Below are positions 43,854 to 56,221 of a DNA stretch of 64,000 nt, piece after piece. Each line of letters opens with the position of its first letter. The stretch's first letter is position 1. Origin of the DNA: Babesia bovis T2Bo (lineage: Eukaryota; Apicomplexa; Aconoidasida; Piroplasmida; Babesiidae). The translations under genes were made by a program, and so were the position numbers. The notes under the pieces were generated by a model. That model was not told the DNA's origin, ran no database searches, and saw only the letters and a program-made list of their open reading frames with translations. The stretch is from positions 310,001-374,000 of the forward strand of contig NC_010574.1 in the NCBI RefSeq assembly GCF_000165395.2, read 5' to 3'.

Positions 43854-46800
43854 CTAAACCATCACTGAAATAACTAGCAAACATTGATCAAAATACTCCA
43901 CCAATTCCATTCCCTTCCTCCCCGTCATCACCTTATACCACATTGATTCCCACTGGTGTTCTCCACCCCGTAACAAATGTGACCTCATATGTGACCAGTC
44001 CAGTGGCCATATGGCACCAAATGCAAGGTAAAGTACCGCTGCTAGCCATGCTATGGTCAGTACAAAGATCCAGGGGAGCCGTATGTCGTATTGGAGCTGG
44101 CCGACCTGCTTTAGGAGTTCTGTCAGGGGGTGGTTGTCCTGAGAGGCGCCTTCCTGCTTGTTCTTGTCAATCACTGCAGTGAGACTCTCTAGGAATTGAT
44201 GGCAACGTCTAGGATTATGCTTGTTTTCAATGTCATACTGTCCATCCTTGTCTCCATCCCTCTGCTCATACCCCTCCAGATTGAATGGATTACCGTAGCT
44301 GAAGCCATGTCTATACAATACGGGTAGTACCCCGGTACATGATACAATTGATTGGCAGTTACATTGTGCACTATCCGTCCCACCATGACTCCCCTTCTTG
44401 CACTTATTGGGGTCACACTGTCCCTTACAGCCCCGGCATTCAATTTCCTGGAAAGCACTGGCCAGTGACTTCAATCCACCTTCAAGTGCATCTGATAGAT
44501 ATAGTACCCATGAGAGGTATGTTCCGCCGAATGTGGCACTCACTGCGGTATAGAGTTCACCTGTTAGGGGGGATACGTAGTGGTTGCCGTCAGTGAGTCT
44601 TGAGAGGGAGGTAGTGCCTGGCTGTTGAGCACTGCCCTTATCACCTTTAATATTTATAAGTGCTGTACCGACTTTGTCCATGTATTGTCCACCTGGTTTA
44701 GTGTCAAATGGTATCCACTCTATCTTCTTTACCTCATCCCGTAATCCAGAGGCGCACCAGCCGCAAAAGTATTTACTATTGTTCTCCTCAGATGTGTCAC
44801 TTGGATCCCCTTGGTGCTCACATGGCTTGTCCTGTCCATCCCCTTTCTGTGGCTTTCCCTTGTCCTTCTCTCCTACACCCCCTCTAAAGAACCCAAAGAC
44901 GTCACCCAATACCTGTGGTGTCGTAGCACTGAGAGCTGCTGTTACTCTCACCAATGTATAGACACAAGACTGCATCATGTTCTCATTACTAAAGAAGTAC
45001 AGGATGCCATAGAGTTGTGCACCAGTCATATCACGGATGCCACTATAGAATTGCCCTCTAAATCCCATTGGCAATGGGCAGCACTGACCGGAACCATTAC
45101 AGTGGCCTAAGTGGGATGCAGCGGGTGGATACACTGTGTCTGTGTCTGTGTCAGTGTTTCGTACTACGTCACAACTAAACCCTGGTAACCGATCCTCGAG
45201 GAATGCCTGGAGGGGGGAGGGAACACCGGTGGTAGTGGGTTGGAGGCAGGTCTGACAGACAGTGGGATTGGATTGCTTGCCACACTTCTTGGCGTGTTCA
45301 TGGCACGGTGGGCACTTGGGAGAGTTGCAGATGGAGATGAGCTTGTTGATGGCATCGAGAAGTGTGGTGTACTCTTGGGAAATCCCCTGTTCTATGACGT
45401 TTTCTACCTCGTTATCTTCGATAACTACACCTATAATGTCACCTAGTACCTGGTTGGCCTCCTCTATCTCCTTCTTTTTTATCTCAATAACTCCCTTTCG
45501 TAATCCCTCCAATACATCACGTACTCCTTTGATAGCAGCACTTAACTTGTTCTTGCCGGGATCATATTCACCATTGTTAGCCTTATCTAGTCCACTACCC
45601 CCTACTACCTCCCCTAGTATTCCACTACCACCACCATTCGTCAGCTCATCTAGTTTCTTCTTAGCCTCCTCTAGTTTATCCTTCAGCCCATTCTTAGCCG
45701 TCTCCAGTCCCTCCTTAGCCTTCCTTAGTGCCTCCTTCACCTTCTCTATCACATCCTTATCCTTCGTTTCCAATGCCTCCTGGGCATTACCCAATTGTAC
45801 CACTACTTCACCAATCTTCTCCAGTACATCCTTTAGTTTCTCTGCCAGAGTATCCTTCCCTGAAGGCACTTTCCACAATATCTTCTTCAACTCCTTTACC
45901 CTACTTTTCCTATCATGTTCCATGGGGTCACACCCCAGGCACATCCAGCTAACTACATCCTTCCCAAGCACTCCACTGCCATACCTACACTCACGCCATT
46001 TGCCTCCTAGAGCCACTTTCATGGCACATTGCTTCCTTAGGAAGTACAACTGGTAGAACAGAGCCCTAATGTAGTGGACCACCTGGTTGTATGCTTGGAT
46101 GGACACAGTGGGATAGGTGAAGTTGCAAGCAGTGTTAGCGTAGAGGGAGTGAATGGCAGGAGTAGTACTGTTAGTGCCTTTAAGTCCACCCTGGATACCT
46201 ATGAGGACCAGGGGGCAGTACTGAGTCACTGCTTGGAAGTGGGCAAAGAGGTTGAATTCATCAACGGTAATTGGAGCTGAACGGCCTGTTTGAAGGAATG
46301 ATAGCGTTTCGGTGTTCTTTTCATTTTTTGGCGCCACCTTCTTAAGTTTATCCTTGGAATGCTCCAGTATCTTTGGGTATGCCGGACTATAGGGCAATGC
46401 ACTGAGCCAGTAGAGGATCTCACGGATGGTCTTGGGAGTTTTATTTTCCGCCTTCGGCAGAGCCTTCTGCTGTAACCCAGTAAAATAGGCACATGATAGA
46501 ATATAGAGTTTGTACAAGGCACCACATTTGTTGGTGTTTTCTTCACTAGTACTAGAGCTGCCATTATTGAAGACATTACCTTTACTGCAAAATGCACCTT
46601 TGTCTACGGTATGTATATATCCAGCATAGTTCATACCAGCTGGTTGTCTGAATGTATTAGCATTGTTGTCATGGCCATGGATAGCACCATTGCCACTACC
46701 AGTACCAGTATTCGGAAATCCCAAATATAACTTATCCATAATCCCATCCCATATGACCTTGTCAAGTCGATTCTGTGGCCCACTATTATTAAGCATTGCC

Positions 46801-47776
46801 TTAGGAAACCCTAAGGCCTGAAGCCATTGGGATAGGGTACCGTCATCTAGACCCGTACCATCCAGGATATGATTGTTCCAGCGGGGGCTACTGGAATGGT
46901 ACTTTCCAGTCCAATACATATAAGTAATGCCACTCCAGATGAGACATACTGAGCCTAGTAAGTTACGTGCAGCCACCGCTCGCTTTTTACTAGTTTTTCT
47001 ATCGGACCACTTTGGCCATACTAGGTATTCATTACCAACAATTCCGTGATATACTAGCTCTACTTGGTATGCAGATCTATAGCTGTCTTTGTGTTCAAAA
47101 ATTCCAAGGGTATTCTTGTGCGTTTCCATACAGCTACACTTATCACTACACTTGGTACACTTTTCCTTACAACAACACTTGCAACATTTGCCTGCTAGAG
47201 CGCATTTACAAGTCTCAGCAGTACAATCACCACTACAACTACACGGCTTCTTCGCCTCCTCATCAGAGGCACATTTCTTGCACCCCCTGCCTAGATGGTG
47301 TCCATTCTTTTCATCATCCGCCTCTTTCACATCCCATTTCATACATTTACATTTGTCGCATTTGTTCTCATGCTTTACATCCTTGAGATACGTGCAGCTA
47401 CTTTCTTGGCCGTGTGGTTTGCTATCGCCACCGCAGCCACCACTGCTCCAACACTTCTCTATCTTACTCCACCCAACGAGTGCACTGAGTACCTGTGCTA
47501 GCTGGTCTATGTAGGTCCGGACCACTGCAGTGCCACCTAGTCCCTGGACTAGGGAGAATAGTTCATTGAGGCACTTTGTGACTCTCTTTTTTGGGGGGCC
47601 ATTTTTTGTGTCATCTCCATTGGCTTCACCTTGATAGCCTATAGGACACCATGAGGTACTGTATACCAGTAGTGGTACTAGATAGTACTACTCTAGTACT
47701 GATTACTTACCATTGTACTCCAGTTGTACTGACTGCAGTAGGTCAGTCACTGCCGCCGCCAGGCCGCATATACATT
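43854..47776 (-). CDS. ves1-alpha: VESA1 alpha-type antigen, leader exon not found
   Basis: Two exons are visible, 47711-47776 (66 bp) and 43854-47638 (3785 bp), with a 72-bp phase-1 intron; 5' end incomplete. The small exon reads CICGLAAAVTDLLQSVQLE. The large exon has the VDQLAQ-like TYIDQLAQVLSALVGWS, the cysteine-lysine-rich domain (about 47090-47400, CKCCCKEKCTKCSDKC), REILYWLSALPY, a predicted coiled coil (about 45450-45860), a second cysteine-rich part, CTGVLPVLYRHGFSYGNPF and a C-terminal transmembrane helix (about 44000-44080). Domain order is that of VESA1 alpha. The leader exon with the LKExIDWxLRVTGKDG motif is absent from the 583 bases before the pair, so this may be a silent donor copy. 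Confidence 0.82.
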
Positions 47777-47805
47777 CTGTAGAGGGGTGAGTTCAGTAGT
47801 ACTGG

Positions 47806-47819
47806 GCGCCGAAGGCGCC
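47806..47819. repeat. Palindromic GCGCC/GGCGC element
   Basis: Exact copy at the inner end of the left inverted-repeat arm. The right arm diverges at the matching place and lacks it. Confidence 0.8.
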
Positions 47820-48327
47820 CTCTATTATATATGGCGCGCGTACGATCTATGTGTCTACACTACCCTACAACCCCCACTATGTTAAAAACCCCACCAGGGT
47901 GACTTCAACATATATAGTGCCCCCACTAAAGAGACCTTAGTGAGGGGGAAGTGTATATAGTGCTGCGTGGACCTGCATTAAAAGTCAGATTACATTAATC
48001 ATGGATACCTTAAGATAGTGGACACAGTATTGTCATTTTGTTCAATAAATATGATCACGTTACCATACTAGTGTTTACTGTTGAAAAGTACTATTATACC
48101 ATATAGCAACGTCTATAATCCTACATAACATCTCTCATACTCTATACCGACATCTATTATTCCGTATTACAAGATCTATAATACTATTTATAATCTCTAT
48201 TAATCCATATAGCAACGTGGTCATACCACTGGGTATTGTTGATTTATAGAAATAATGGGTACTTATGTACTACATATAGTATGCGCGCCCGTGGAGATGT
48301 TACCTGACAATGTCCGTTACAGTGGCA
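47809..48327. promoter_or_regulatory. Spacer between divergent ves1-alpha genes
   Basis: ~519 bp, AT-rich, with the word CCATATAGCAACGT repeated at about 48101 and 48210. By position it should contain any promoter that drives the two genes. I found no leader exon or start codon in phase on either strand. Confidence 0.4.
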
Positions 48328-48359
48328 CGCCCAGTACTACTGAACTCACCCCTCTACAG

Positions 48360-51300
48360 AATGTATATGTGGCCTGGCGGCGGCAGTGACTGACCTACTG
48401 CAGTCAGTAGAACTGGAGTACAATGGTAAGTACCCAGTAGTCTAGTAGTTCAGCACTATTATAGGATATCAAGGTGATACTAAAGATGGTGCTGACACCA
48501 GCAAAGGTGCCACTAAAGAGCAAGTAACAAAATACCTCAACGAACTATTCTCTCTAGTCCAGGGACTAGGTGGCACTGCAGTGGTCCGGACATATATAGA
48601 CCAGCTGGCACAGGTACTCAGTGCACTAGTTGGGTGGAGTAGGATAGTGAAGTGTACCGGTGGTGACAGTGGTGGCTGCAAAGGCACTGATAAGTGCACT
48701 GGCAATAATGGTGGCAGTGGCGGTGGCAGTGGCGGAGGCAAAGGCTGCGAGTACCTAAAGGATATAGAGCCGGAGAACAAGTGTGACACATGTGGGTGTA
48801 TAAAATGGACACAGTCCAAGCCGGGCACCGAAGGAGTACCACTGGGCAGGAGGTGTACAAGGTGTAGTGGTAGTAGAGATGGGTGTATGTGTAGTGGTGA
48901 ACAGGATTGCACTCCTGACAAGTGTCAATGCGCTTTGAATGGCAAATGCTGCAAGTGTTGTTGTAAGAGTGAGCATTGTAAGGAGAAGTGTCAGAAGAAT
49001 AGTTGGGGTGGAGAGAAGGAATGTATATGTACCAACAAGGAAGACAGCTATCGATCAGCTTATCCTAGTGAATCATATGAAAAACGAGTGTCATTCCTTG
49101 TAGCCAACAGGATAGATGTCAATCCATATTGGAGAAATGTTACCAGTAGTAGAAATCGTCACCAATGTGCCCAAATCCTCCTGGGCTCAGTATGTCTCAT
49201 CTGGAGTGGAATTACTTATATGTATTGGACTGGTAAATGGCACGGTACTAGCCCTCGGTGGAACAATCACATCCTGGATGGCAGTGGTCTAGATGATGGT
49301 ACACTATCCCAATGGCTTCAGGCCTTAGGGTTTCCTAAGGAAATGTTGAATGACGCTGGTCCTGGAAATAGGTTGGATGCAGTTATATGGGATGGGCTTA
49401 GTGATAAGTTGCTTCTAGGGTTCAAAGTGCCTAGTGGTAGTACTGCCAAGGACCATGATGATAATACAGCCAGAAAACCAGCTGGTATGAACTATGCCGG
49501 TTTGGTACACACTATACATAGGGATTCATTCAACAATGATGGTGCTATTGTATTCCCTCAAAATGGCACTGGATCAAGTACTACTGACACTAACCAGCAC
49601 AAAAACGGTGCCATCTTCAAGCTCTACATTCTATCATGTGCCTATTTCACCGGATTGCAGAAAAGGAATAGTGAGAGTACTACTCACAGTACCCCTAGGA
49701 ATCCGAAGACCATCCGGGAGATCCTATACTGGCTAAGTGCATTGCCCTATAGTGAGGCCTATAAGGAGATGCTGAAGCACGGCAAGGAAAGACTAGAAAA
49801 GGTACTCAAGAAACCCGGAGAAACTGACTCTACCAATGGAGAGACACAATTGAAATTTATTCAAACGGATCGTCCAGCTCCCATTACAGTGGATGAATTC
49901 AACCTGTTTGCCCACTTCCAAGCAGTGACCCAGTACTGCCCATTGGTGCTCATAGGTATCCAGGGTGGTATTCACAGCACTGACAAAACACTAGAACCTG
50001 CCATCCACTCCCTATATGCCAACACTGAATGCCAATTCACCTATCCCACTGTGTCCATCCAAGCATACAACCAGGTAGTTCACTACATTAGGGCTCTGTT
50101 CTACCAACTATACTTCCTTAGGAAGCAATGTGCAGTTAAAGTGACTTGTGGAGGCAAATGGAGAGAGTGTAGGTATGGGGATGGAGTGCTTGGGAAGGAT
50201 GTAGTTAGCTGGATGTGCCTGGGGTGTGACCCCATGGAGCATGATAGGGGAAGTAGGGTGGGGAAGGTAAAGGGGGTGTTGGATGGGGTGAAGGGAGGTG
50301 GTGATGCAGGCAAGCTAAAGGATGTACTGGAGAAGATTGGCGAGGTAGTGGTGCAATTGGGTAATGCTCAGGAGGCATTGGAAAGGAGGAAGGGGGAGGA
50401 GATCAAGGGAGTACAGAAGAAACTACAGGAGGCTAAGAAGGGACTGGAGGAGGCTAGGAAGGAACTAGAAACGGGGGAGGATCTAGACGAGGATGATCTA
50501 AAGGAGGCTAAGGAGGCACTAGGGGAGCTGACGAATGGTGGTGGTGGAGCACTACATACACTAGCGAATGGTAGTAATACTGCTGGGTCATTACATCAGG
50601 TAGCAACTGCTGGCGCTGATTGGCAGAAGGAGTACAGTAGCGCCAAGGACAAGATAAGTGAGGTTATCCATAAGATACAGGAAGTATTGACTGCACTACA
50701 AACGGAAGTTCCACAGGTGAGCAGCCATCTGAATGGTCACAAAGATGAGTTCACTAAGGCCATCGAACAGCTCATCTCCATCTGCAACACTGCCAAGTGC
50801 CTGACATGTATGGACCACTCTAGCAAGTGTGGCCAAGAAGGAAAACCATACAGATGTACCGTCTGTGATAGTATGGCTTACAGTGGTGTCCCCTCCCCCC
50901 TCCAGGCCTTCCTCGAGGATAGGTTACCAGGCTTTAGTTGTAGTGCAGTGGTGAACCAAGACGAGAACCCAGACTATCCCTCTGCTGCATCCCACCTAGG
51001 ACACTGCAGTGGCTCAGGTCAATGCTGCCCACTGCCAATGGGTTTCAGAGGGCACTTTCATGGTAGCAGCACCAGTGATTGTACCGGCCACCGTCTTTAT
51101 GGCATCCTCTACTTCTTCAGTAACGGGGACATGATGCAGTCGTGTGTCTATACACTAGTGAGGGTCACAGCAGCACTCAGTGCTACGACACCACAGGTAT
51201 TGGGTGATGTATTCGGGTTCTTTAGGGGTGGTGTAGGAAATAAGGAAAGTGGAAAGAACAAGAACGGGCAGGATGGGATAACGTGCCAGCACCAAGGTGA

Positions 51301-52246
51301 TCCGTCTAAGAAACAAGATAGTGAATACTTTTGCGGCTGGTGTGCCTCTGGGTTAAGGGAAGAGGTAAAAGGTATCCAGTGGATTCCAAAGAAGGAAGAA
51401 GATGGAGGACAGTATAGAGGCACAGTAGGACAAGCACTGATACAGATTAAAGGAGAGAAGAATAGTCTCAAAGCTTCTACTAACCTCTCAACACTCACTA
51501 CGCCATACCTCTCCCCCCTAACCGGTGAACTCTATACAGCAGTGAGTGCCACATTCGGAGGAACATACCTCTCATGGGTACTGTACCTATCAGATTCCCT
51601 TCAATGGGGACTCAAGTCACTTGCTACTGAGTTCAAGCAAATTGAATGCCGTGGCTGTAGAGAGTGCGACCCCAATAAGTGCAAAAAAGGAAGTCATGGA
51701 AGCACTGCAGAGGGCTCTAAGGGCACAGCACTATGCCAGTGCCAATCAATCGTATCATGTACCGGGGTACTACCGGTGTTGTATAGACATGGCTTCAGCT
51801 ACGGTAACCCATTCAATCTGGAGGGGTACCGGCAGGAGAAGAAGGGCGAGGGGGATTATAGTATTATGGACAATAGGCAAAAAGGTACTAAGAAGTGTCA
51901 TCAATTCTTGGACAGTCTCAATGGAGTAATTGACAAGAACAGGCAGGGCACTACTCAGAAGCAAGACCAACACCCCCTGACAGAGCTCTTAAAGCAAGTC
52001 GGCAAGCTCCAATACGACATACGGCTCCCCTGGATCTTTGTCCTCACGTTAGCCTGGCTAATAGCGGTACTCTACCTCGCCTTTGGTGCCATATGGCCAC
52101 TGGACTGGACTCATATGAGGTCACACTGGTTACGGGGTGGAGAACACCAGTGGGAAGCAATGTGGTATAAGGTGATGACGGGACGCAAAGGAATGGAACT
52201 GGTGGAGTATTTTGGGAGGATGTCATTGAGAACAGTTTCATGGTAA
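48360..52246 (+). CDS. ves1-alpha: VESA1 alpha-type antigen, leader exon not found
   Basis: Mirror image of the minus-strand copy: exons 48360-48425 (66 bp) and 48465-52246 (3782 bp), phase-1 intron of 39 bp; 5' incomplete. Features in order: ICGLAAAVTDLLQ, TYIDQLAQVLSALVGWS, cysteine-lysine-rich domain (about 48730-49030, CKCCCKSEHCKEKC), LGSVCLIWSGITYMYW, REILYWLSALPY, coiled coil (about 50240-50560), CPLPMGFRG, CTGVLPVLYRHGF and the C-terminal transmembrane helix (about 52020-52110). The two copies share whole blocks but differ in the cysteine-rich region, in the coiled coil and at the extreme C-terminus. The frame is open to the stop at 52244-52246. Whether it is expressed depends on the missing leader. 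Confidence 0.82.
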
Positions 52247-52875
52247 ACATAGAGGCTGAGGTTTATTAATATAAGGCATTTTACTACGTTATATGTAAGT
52301 TAGCACTTGAATTAATTAGTCCGTAACGGTTTTTATTTATGCCTTTAATAAAAGACTAATAATCATAATAATGTGGATGCCCAAATAAAGCATTTATTGA
52401 AATCATAAAAATTATAGGACCACACAGTAGCATACCTGTATTAACATATATACCATGTTAAACAATACATTTGCTATGGATCACATAACTCCGTTTAATT
52501 AACACAGGCTAATCTCAGATGGATGTAGCCCATACGGCATATTAACTGACCATTTAGAGTACCATTAATCAAATATCAGATATTAGACAAAATATCCAGT
52601 GAACCAGATATGATTAACACGCTCTAAGAATTTCTAAAAATGACAGCGTATGTGGATAAAGTCAAATACCGAATAATGTGCCTACATCACTACATTTATA
52701 CCAAGAGATCTTATGATCAATGACGATAGACTATAAGCATTAACACGCGCATTAGGGTGTCCTACTACTCTGAAACACAAATATCTAGGCCGATATGTTA
52801 TTTTAACGGTGTTAGACGCTCAAAAAATATGACAAGATGTTCGAGTTGGGCATTTCGATGCGCTAAATTGCAATT
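52247..52875. other. Right border of the ves locus
   Basis: 629 AT-rich bases between the ves1-alpha stop and the 3' end of the multi-pass membrane protein gene. No exon seen. The ves-type texture stops close to 52.3 kb. Confidence 0.6.
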
Positions 52876-55262
52876 TCAGACAGCGCTAAAATAATTTTTT
52901 TGACAGGCTCGCTGGAAGTTGTTTAGTTGACATATGAGGTTTTCGGGTGAGAGTCCTTCAGCGGGTCCGCTTCCTATAAATTCTAGGAAATGTCTCTGCG
53001 CACTTTTCTTCCACTTCAGGTTCAACTGTCGTATTATGTTAACATGGGATTGTTCACTACCTTTCTTATTATGGAGTCAAAGGTGACAAGATCAATACCG
53101 CATGGAGCCTTCCACGGTATATCAAACTTATCCTCGAAGAGAATCTGCACAACTTGTAGAAACAACACAGAAAAATACCATTAGGATATCTTCTTCGAGA
53201 GGAGCCAGAATCATATGCTTGATCTTATAACCGAAAACCATAAACTCTTCTTCATTCATACGACAGGTATCATTGCGCATGAATTGCGATATGAATTCCT
53301 ATATATTAGTTTATTGCAATGAAAAATGGTCAAAATATCTAGTGTCGTTATACTAGGCTAAATCTATATCCTATAATCTTGCATCATCTCTTACCTTCAT
53401 TCTATGTTTATCAGATTTACCGGAAAATCCCCATTGATCCGAAAGATACTTCGCCAATTTATGGTTATCCACAGTGGCTTTACCACTGCTAATGGATTCC
53501 CAGTGCAATTTAATCCGTTGGTTGATATGAGGAGGCAATGCCTTTTGCTTAGCCAATAGCATCCGCCAATATTCATCACCGCCTTTCACGAAAGCAAATC
53601 TTACACTTTCTATGGATAGCGCATCCAACAATTCTGTAGCATTCTTTGCGTTCTCCGTTTTCTGTAGCAGTAGAATACTTTCCAACAATTCAAAATTGAT
53701 TAGATGCCCACATCTAGTAACAACCATTAGAGAATAAAGCATCTTTGGCACCAGAAACAAGACCAGTAACGTCGCAAACAAAGGTGTTGACATTCGTATA
53801 TCCTTTAAGAATTGGATACCTACATAACGCAAGCTGTAAGTCCATACTGAGAGTATCAGCAAATGAGAGAACAACAGTGTTCCAAATATACTCTCCAATG
53901 CAACAGGACCATATTGTTTTAACCAAAAAATATTTTGGTGGGCATTAATGGCACCTTCTCCAAATAACCAGTTTTGAATCCCTTCACTTTGATTCTGCAA
54001 AATATATAATCATAGGAAGAAACCTACCTCTTCTTCACCACCTTTGTATAGCGGTTGCAAAGCATCTCCTACATCACCCACATTTAGTTTTAATAATAAA
54101 TATTGCGATATATCTAGAGGATAAAGCTGTGAATCCAAATGTGAAATTCTGGACGCAAGAGCAAGAATAGCAAGGGTATTGGCAATGGTAATGTAGTATA
54201 TCGTCCGAAATATGTCTACATTACCAATTATCCTAGACAACATTAAGCACATACATGTGAAACCCACCGTAGAATAACAAGCGCAACTAACAGAACAAAC
54301 AAAGCTCCACGAGAAATTCTAAGCAATGGGATTGAAATCTGGATTAATGATGCTCTCATATAATCCATGAAATAGCAACCGCAATTATCTGAATAACCAC
54401 GTTGCTTTACCATATCGGTGAATTCCATACGGTTGACCATATACTTTGCCTTATCTGTCACAGTGTTAAAAAAGTGTAAAAAATTATTCTTGGAAAAATC
54501 ATATTCCTTGGCAGTTGTTACAACATCAGCCTCATCTGCTATACTAAGGAATTTTGTCCCCCTGCCTACAACAATGGCGATATATACACAAAACAGAAAG
54601 AAGAAGCAGAAGAGGAAGAAAGATATCTGGAGCAGGGTATCGAAAACTTCAACATGTTTGATGTCTTTGTTAAATATATAATCTAACCTATCCGCCAAGT
54701 CGGTATGCATAGCCATATAAAGTCCCAGGTTAACTAGACTCATAATGACCACTTGTCTGACACATATGTCGAAAGCTTGCCTCATGAATTTATCCTTGGT
54801 TTGAAGCTTAAACTCTATTTTTGATACCAACGTTAAAAGAACGACAAGCATACTGACGATAACCAAGAGGGTGTTGAAGTACGCAGTGTTGAGCAACCCT
54901 TCATGGGATGATACGTTGTAACCATCATGCGATTTTCCATCTGACAACATTTCACCAGGAAAACTATAAAACTTACCATCCAGTACGTCATGTTGTTCTA
55001 CACTGTTATCAAACTTTGTTACATTTTTGGGGCCAGCGTTTCCAGTTACCCCGGGATTATAGTTAAGGCGTTCCCCGATGGCACTGCCATCTTCCGGATG
55101 TTGGACACCGCCTCTAAGCTTTACATCATTGATTGCTGCATATTCCAGAGATTTCTTATACCTTTCATCTTTCCATGCCTCAGTTAAAGTAATTCTGGGA
55201 ATGACGATAAAAAATATTACTAAGCATTTAACATTCCGTCCTATCAAACGATTAAGTACCAT
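52876..55262 (-). CDS. Conserved-looking multi-pass membrane protein, unknown
   Basis: Six exons: 54268-55262, 54028-54232, 53395-53994, 53179-53298, 53061-53144 and 52876-53025; total 2154 bp, 717 residues, all junctions in phase. It begins with a signal-like helix (CLVIFFIVIPRITLTEAW). Transmembrane helices follow near residues 127-150, 170-190, 215-245 (rich in F), 310-330, then in exons 2 and 3 (FGTLLFSHLLILSVW, ATLLVLFLVPKMLYSLM). The C-terminal ~150 residues are soluble and charged (NEEEFMVFGYKIKHM, FDSIIRKLNLKWKK). I do not recognise a family. An open frame continues past the exon-3 donor to 53371, but three further exons with good splice sites extend the protein. Confidence 0.7.
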
Positions 55263-56221
55263 CTTTTATATGTTATACAGCCTTCAGATCACATTCATAT
55301 GATCGTTGCCAATATAGTTCGCTGTAGTTAAGTTGTAGATTCATCCTGATGTATAGCTACACATTACTCATGACTACGACCGAAGATCCATGAAACCTTT
55401 ACACACCGTTACCTCTTAAATCAATATGAAACATAAGACATATAGAACCCCGTTTATTGATATCTACAAGTCCTAAACAATTCATAAATCACACATAATG
55501 TCTAATAGTTCGATAAGAAGGGTGTAGGTTTTCTGTACCTTAAACATTTACACACACCCCTTTTTATTACGTTATTTGACTTCACGTTTAGCATTTACCA
55601 GTTTCAGGCGGTCTAACTTTCGGCACTTATATGCACATAAAAACGTGGCTCGCGATTTATGGATTCTCATGATTAGACAGTCAGAATTTCCTATGCCAGT
55701 AAGTTGAAAAACACGTTATTCGATGTATGTATAGTTTATGAATCATATACATGATGTACAGCATTCAATAATGCTAGCTCAATACCATCTCGTATATCAT
55801 TAATAGGTATTATGCAACAGATATTTCCCACCCTAATATGTGAAATACAGATAAAAATTTAGGTAACCCATTAATATTTTTTTATAATATATAATTTCAT
55901 GGAAATCGTTATCATCACTACGCTGTCTCGCGTTCCCACATTCTCAATAATTGTCTTTAGTACACATTGTGTATAAAATATACAATGAATTTCATAGGGA
56001 ATATTTAAAGATCTTAGCGTGTTTGGAAAAAACAGATTGGTACACAACTAGCCTATTCAACCATAGCATTTACAGTTTTGTTACGGCGTACATATTTGAA
56101 ACGTGATTATTACACTATAGTGGATTCTTATTGTATTACCTTTTGTCATCATATTTCAGTTGTTTAATAGATGCAAACAGTTGTTTCTATAATACATAAA
56201 ATGTGAAAATAGACATAATCA
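55263..56221. other. Divergent intergenic region
   Basis: 959 AT-rich bases between divergent genes. No open segment with splice-like ends longer than about 30 codons. Contains the promoters of the membrane protein and the CCCH gene. Confidence 0.6.

Larger units (their letters stand above)
47704..48432. repeat. Inverted repeat at the centre of the ves1-alpha pair
   Basis: Arms 47704-47808 and 48328-48432, ~105 bp each and about 97% identical by eye, with a ~519-bp spacer. Each arm spans the end of the upstream intron, the 66-bp exon and the next donor. Beyond the arms similarity continues through both coding regions at lower identity, so the arms are the best-conserved core of a larger inverted duplication. 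Confidence 0.85.

Noticed and set aside
45262..46056. 264-codon serine/proline-rich plus-strand ORF
   Set aside because: Antisense to the coiled-coil and conserved region of ves1-alpha; composition is that expected from the complement of lysine/glutamate codons.
48469..48921. 150-codon minus-strand ORF at the start of the plus-strand ves1-alpha
   Set aside because: Antisense shadow of the cysteine-rich coding region with no independent feature.
52990..53184. 64-codon plus-strand ORF
   Set aside because: Antisense to exons 5 and 6 of the multi-pass membrane protein, which read through in phase on the other strand.
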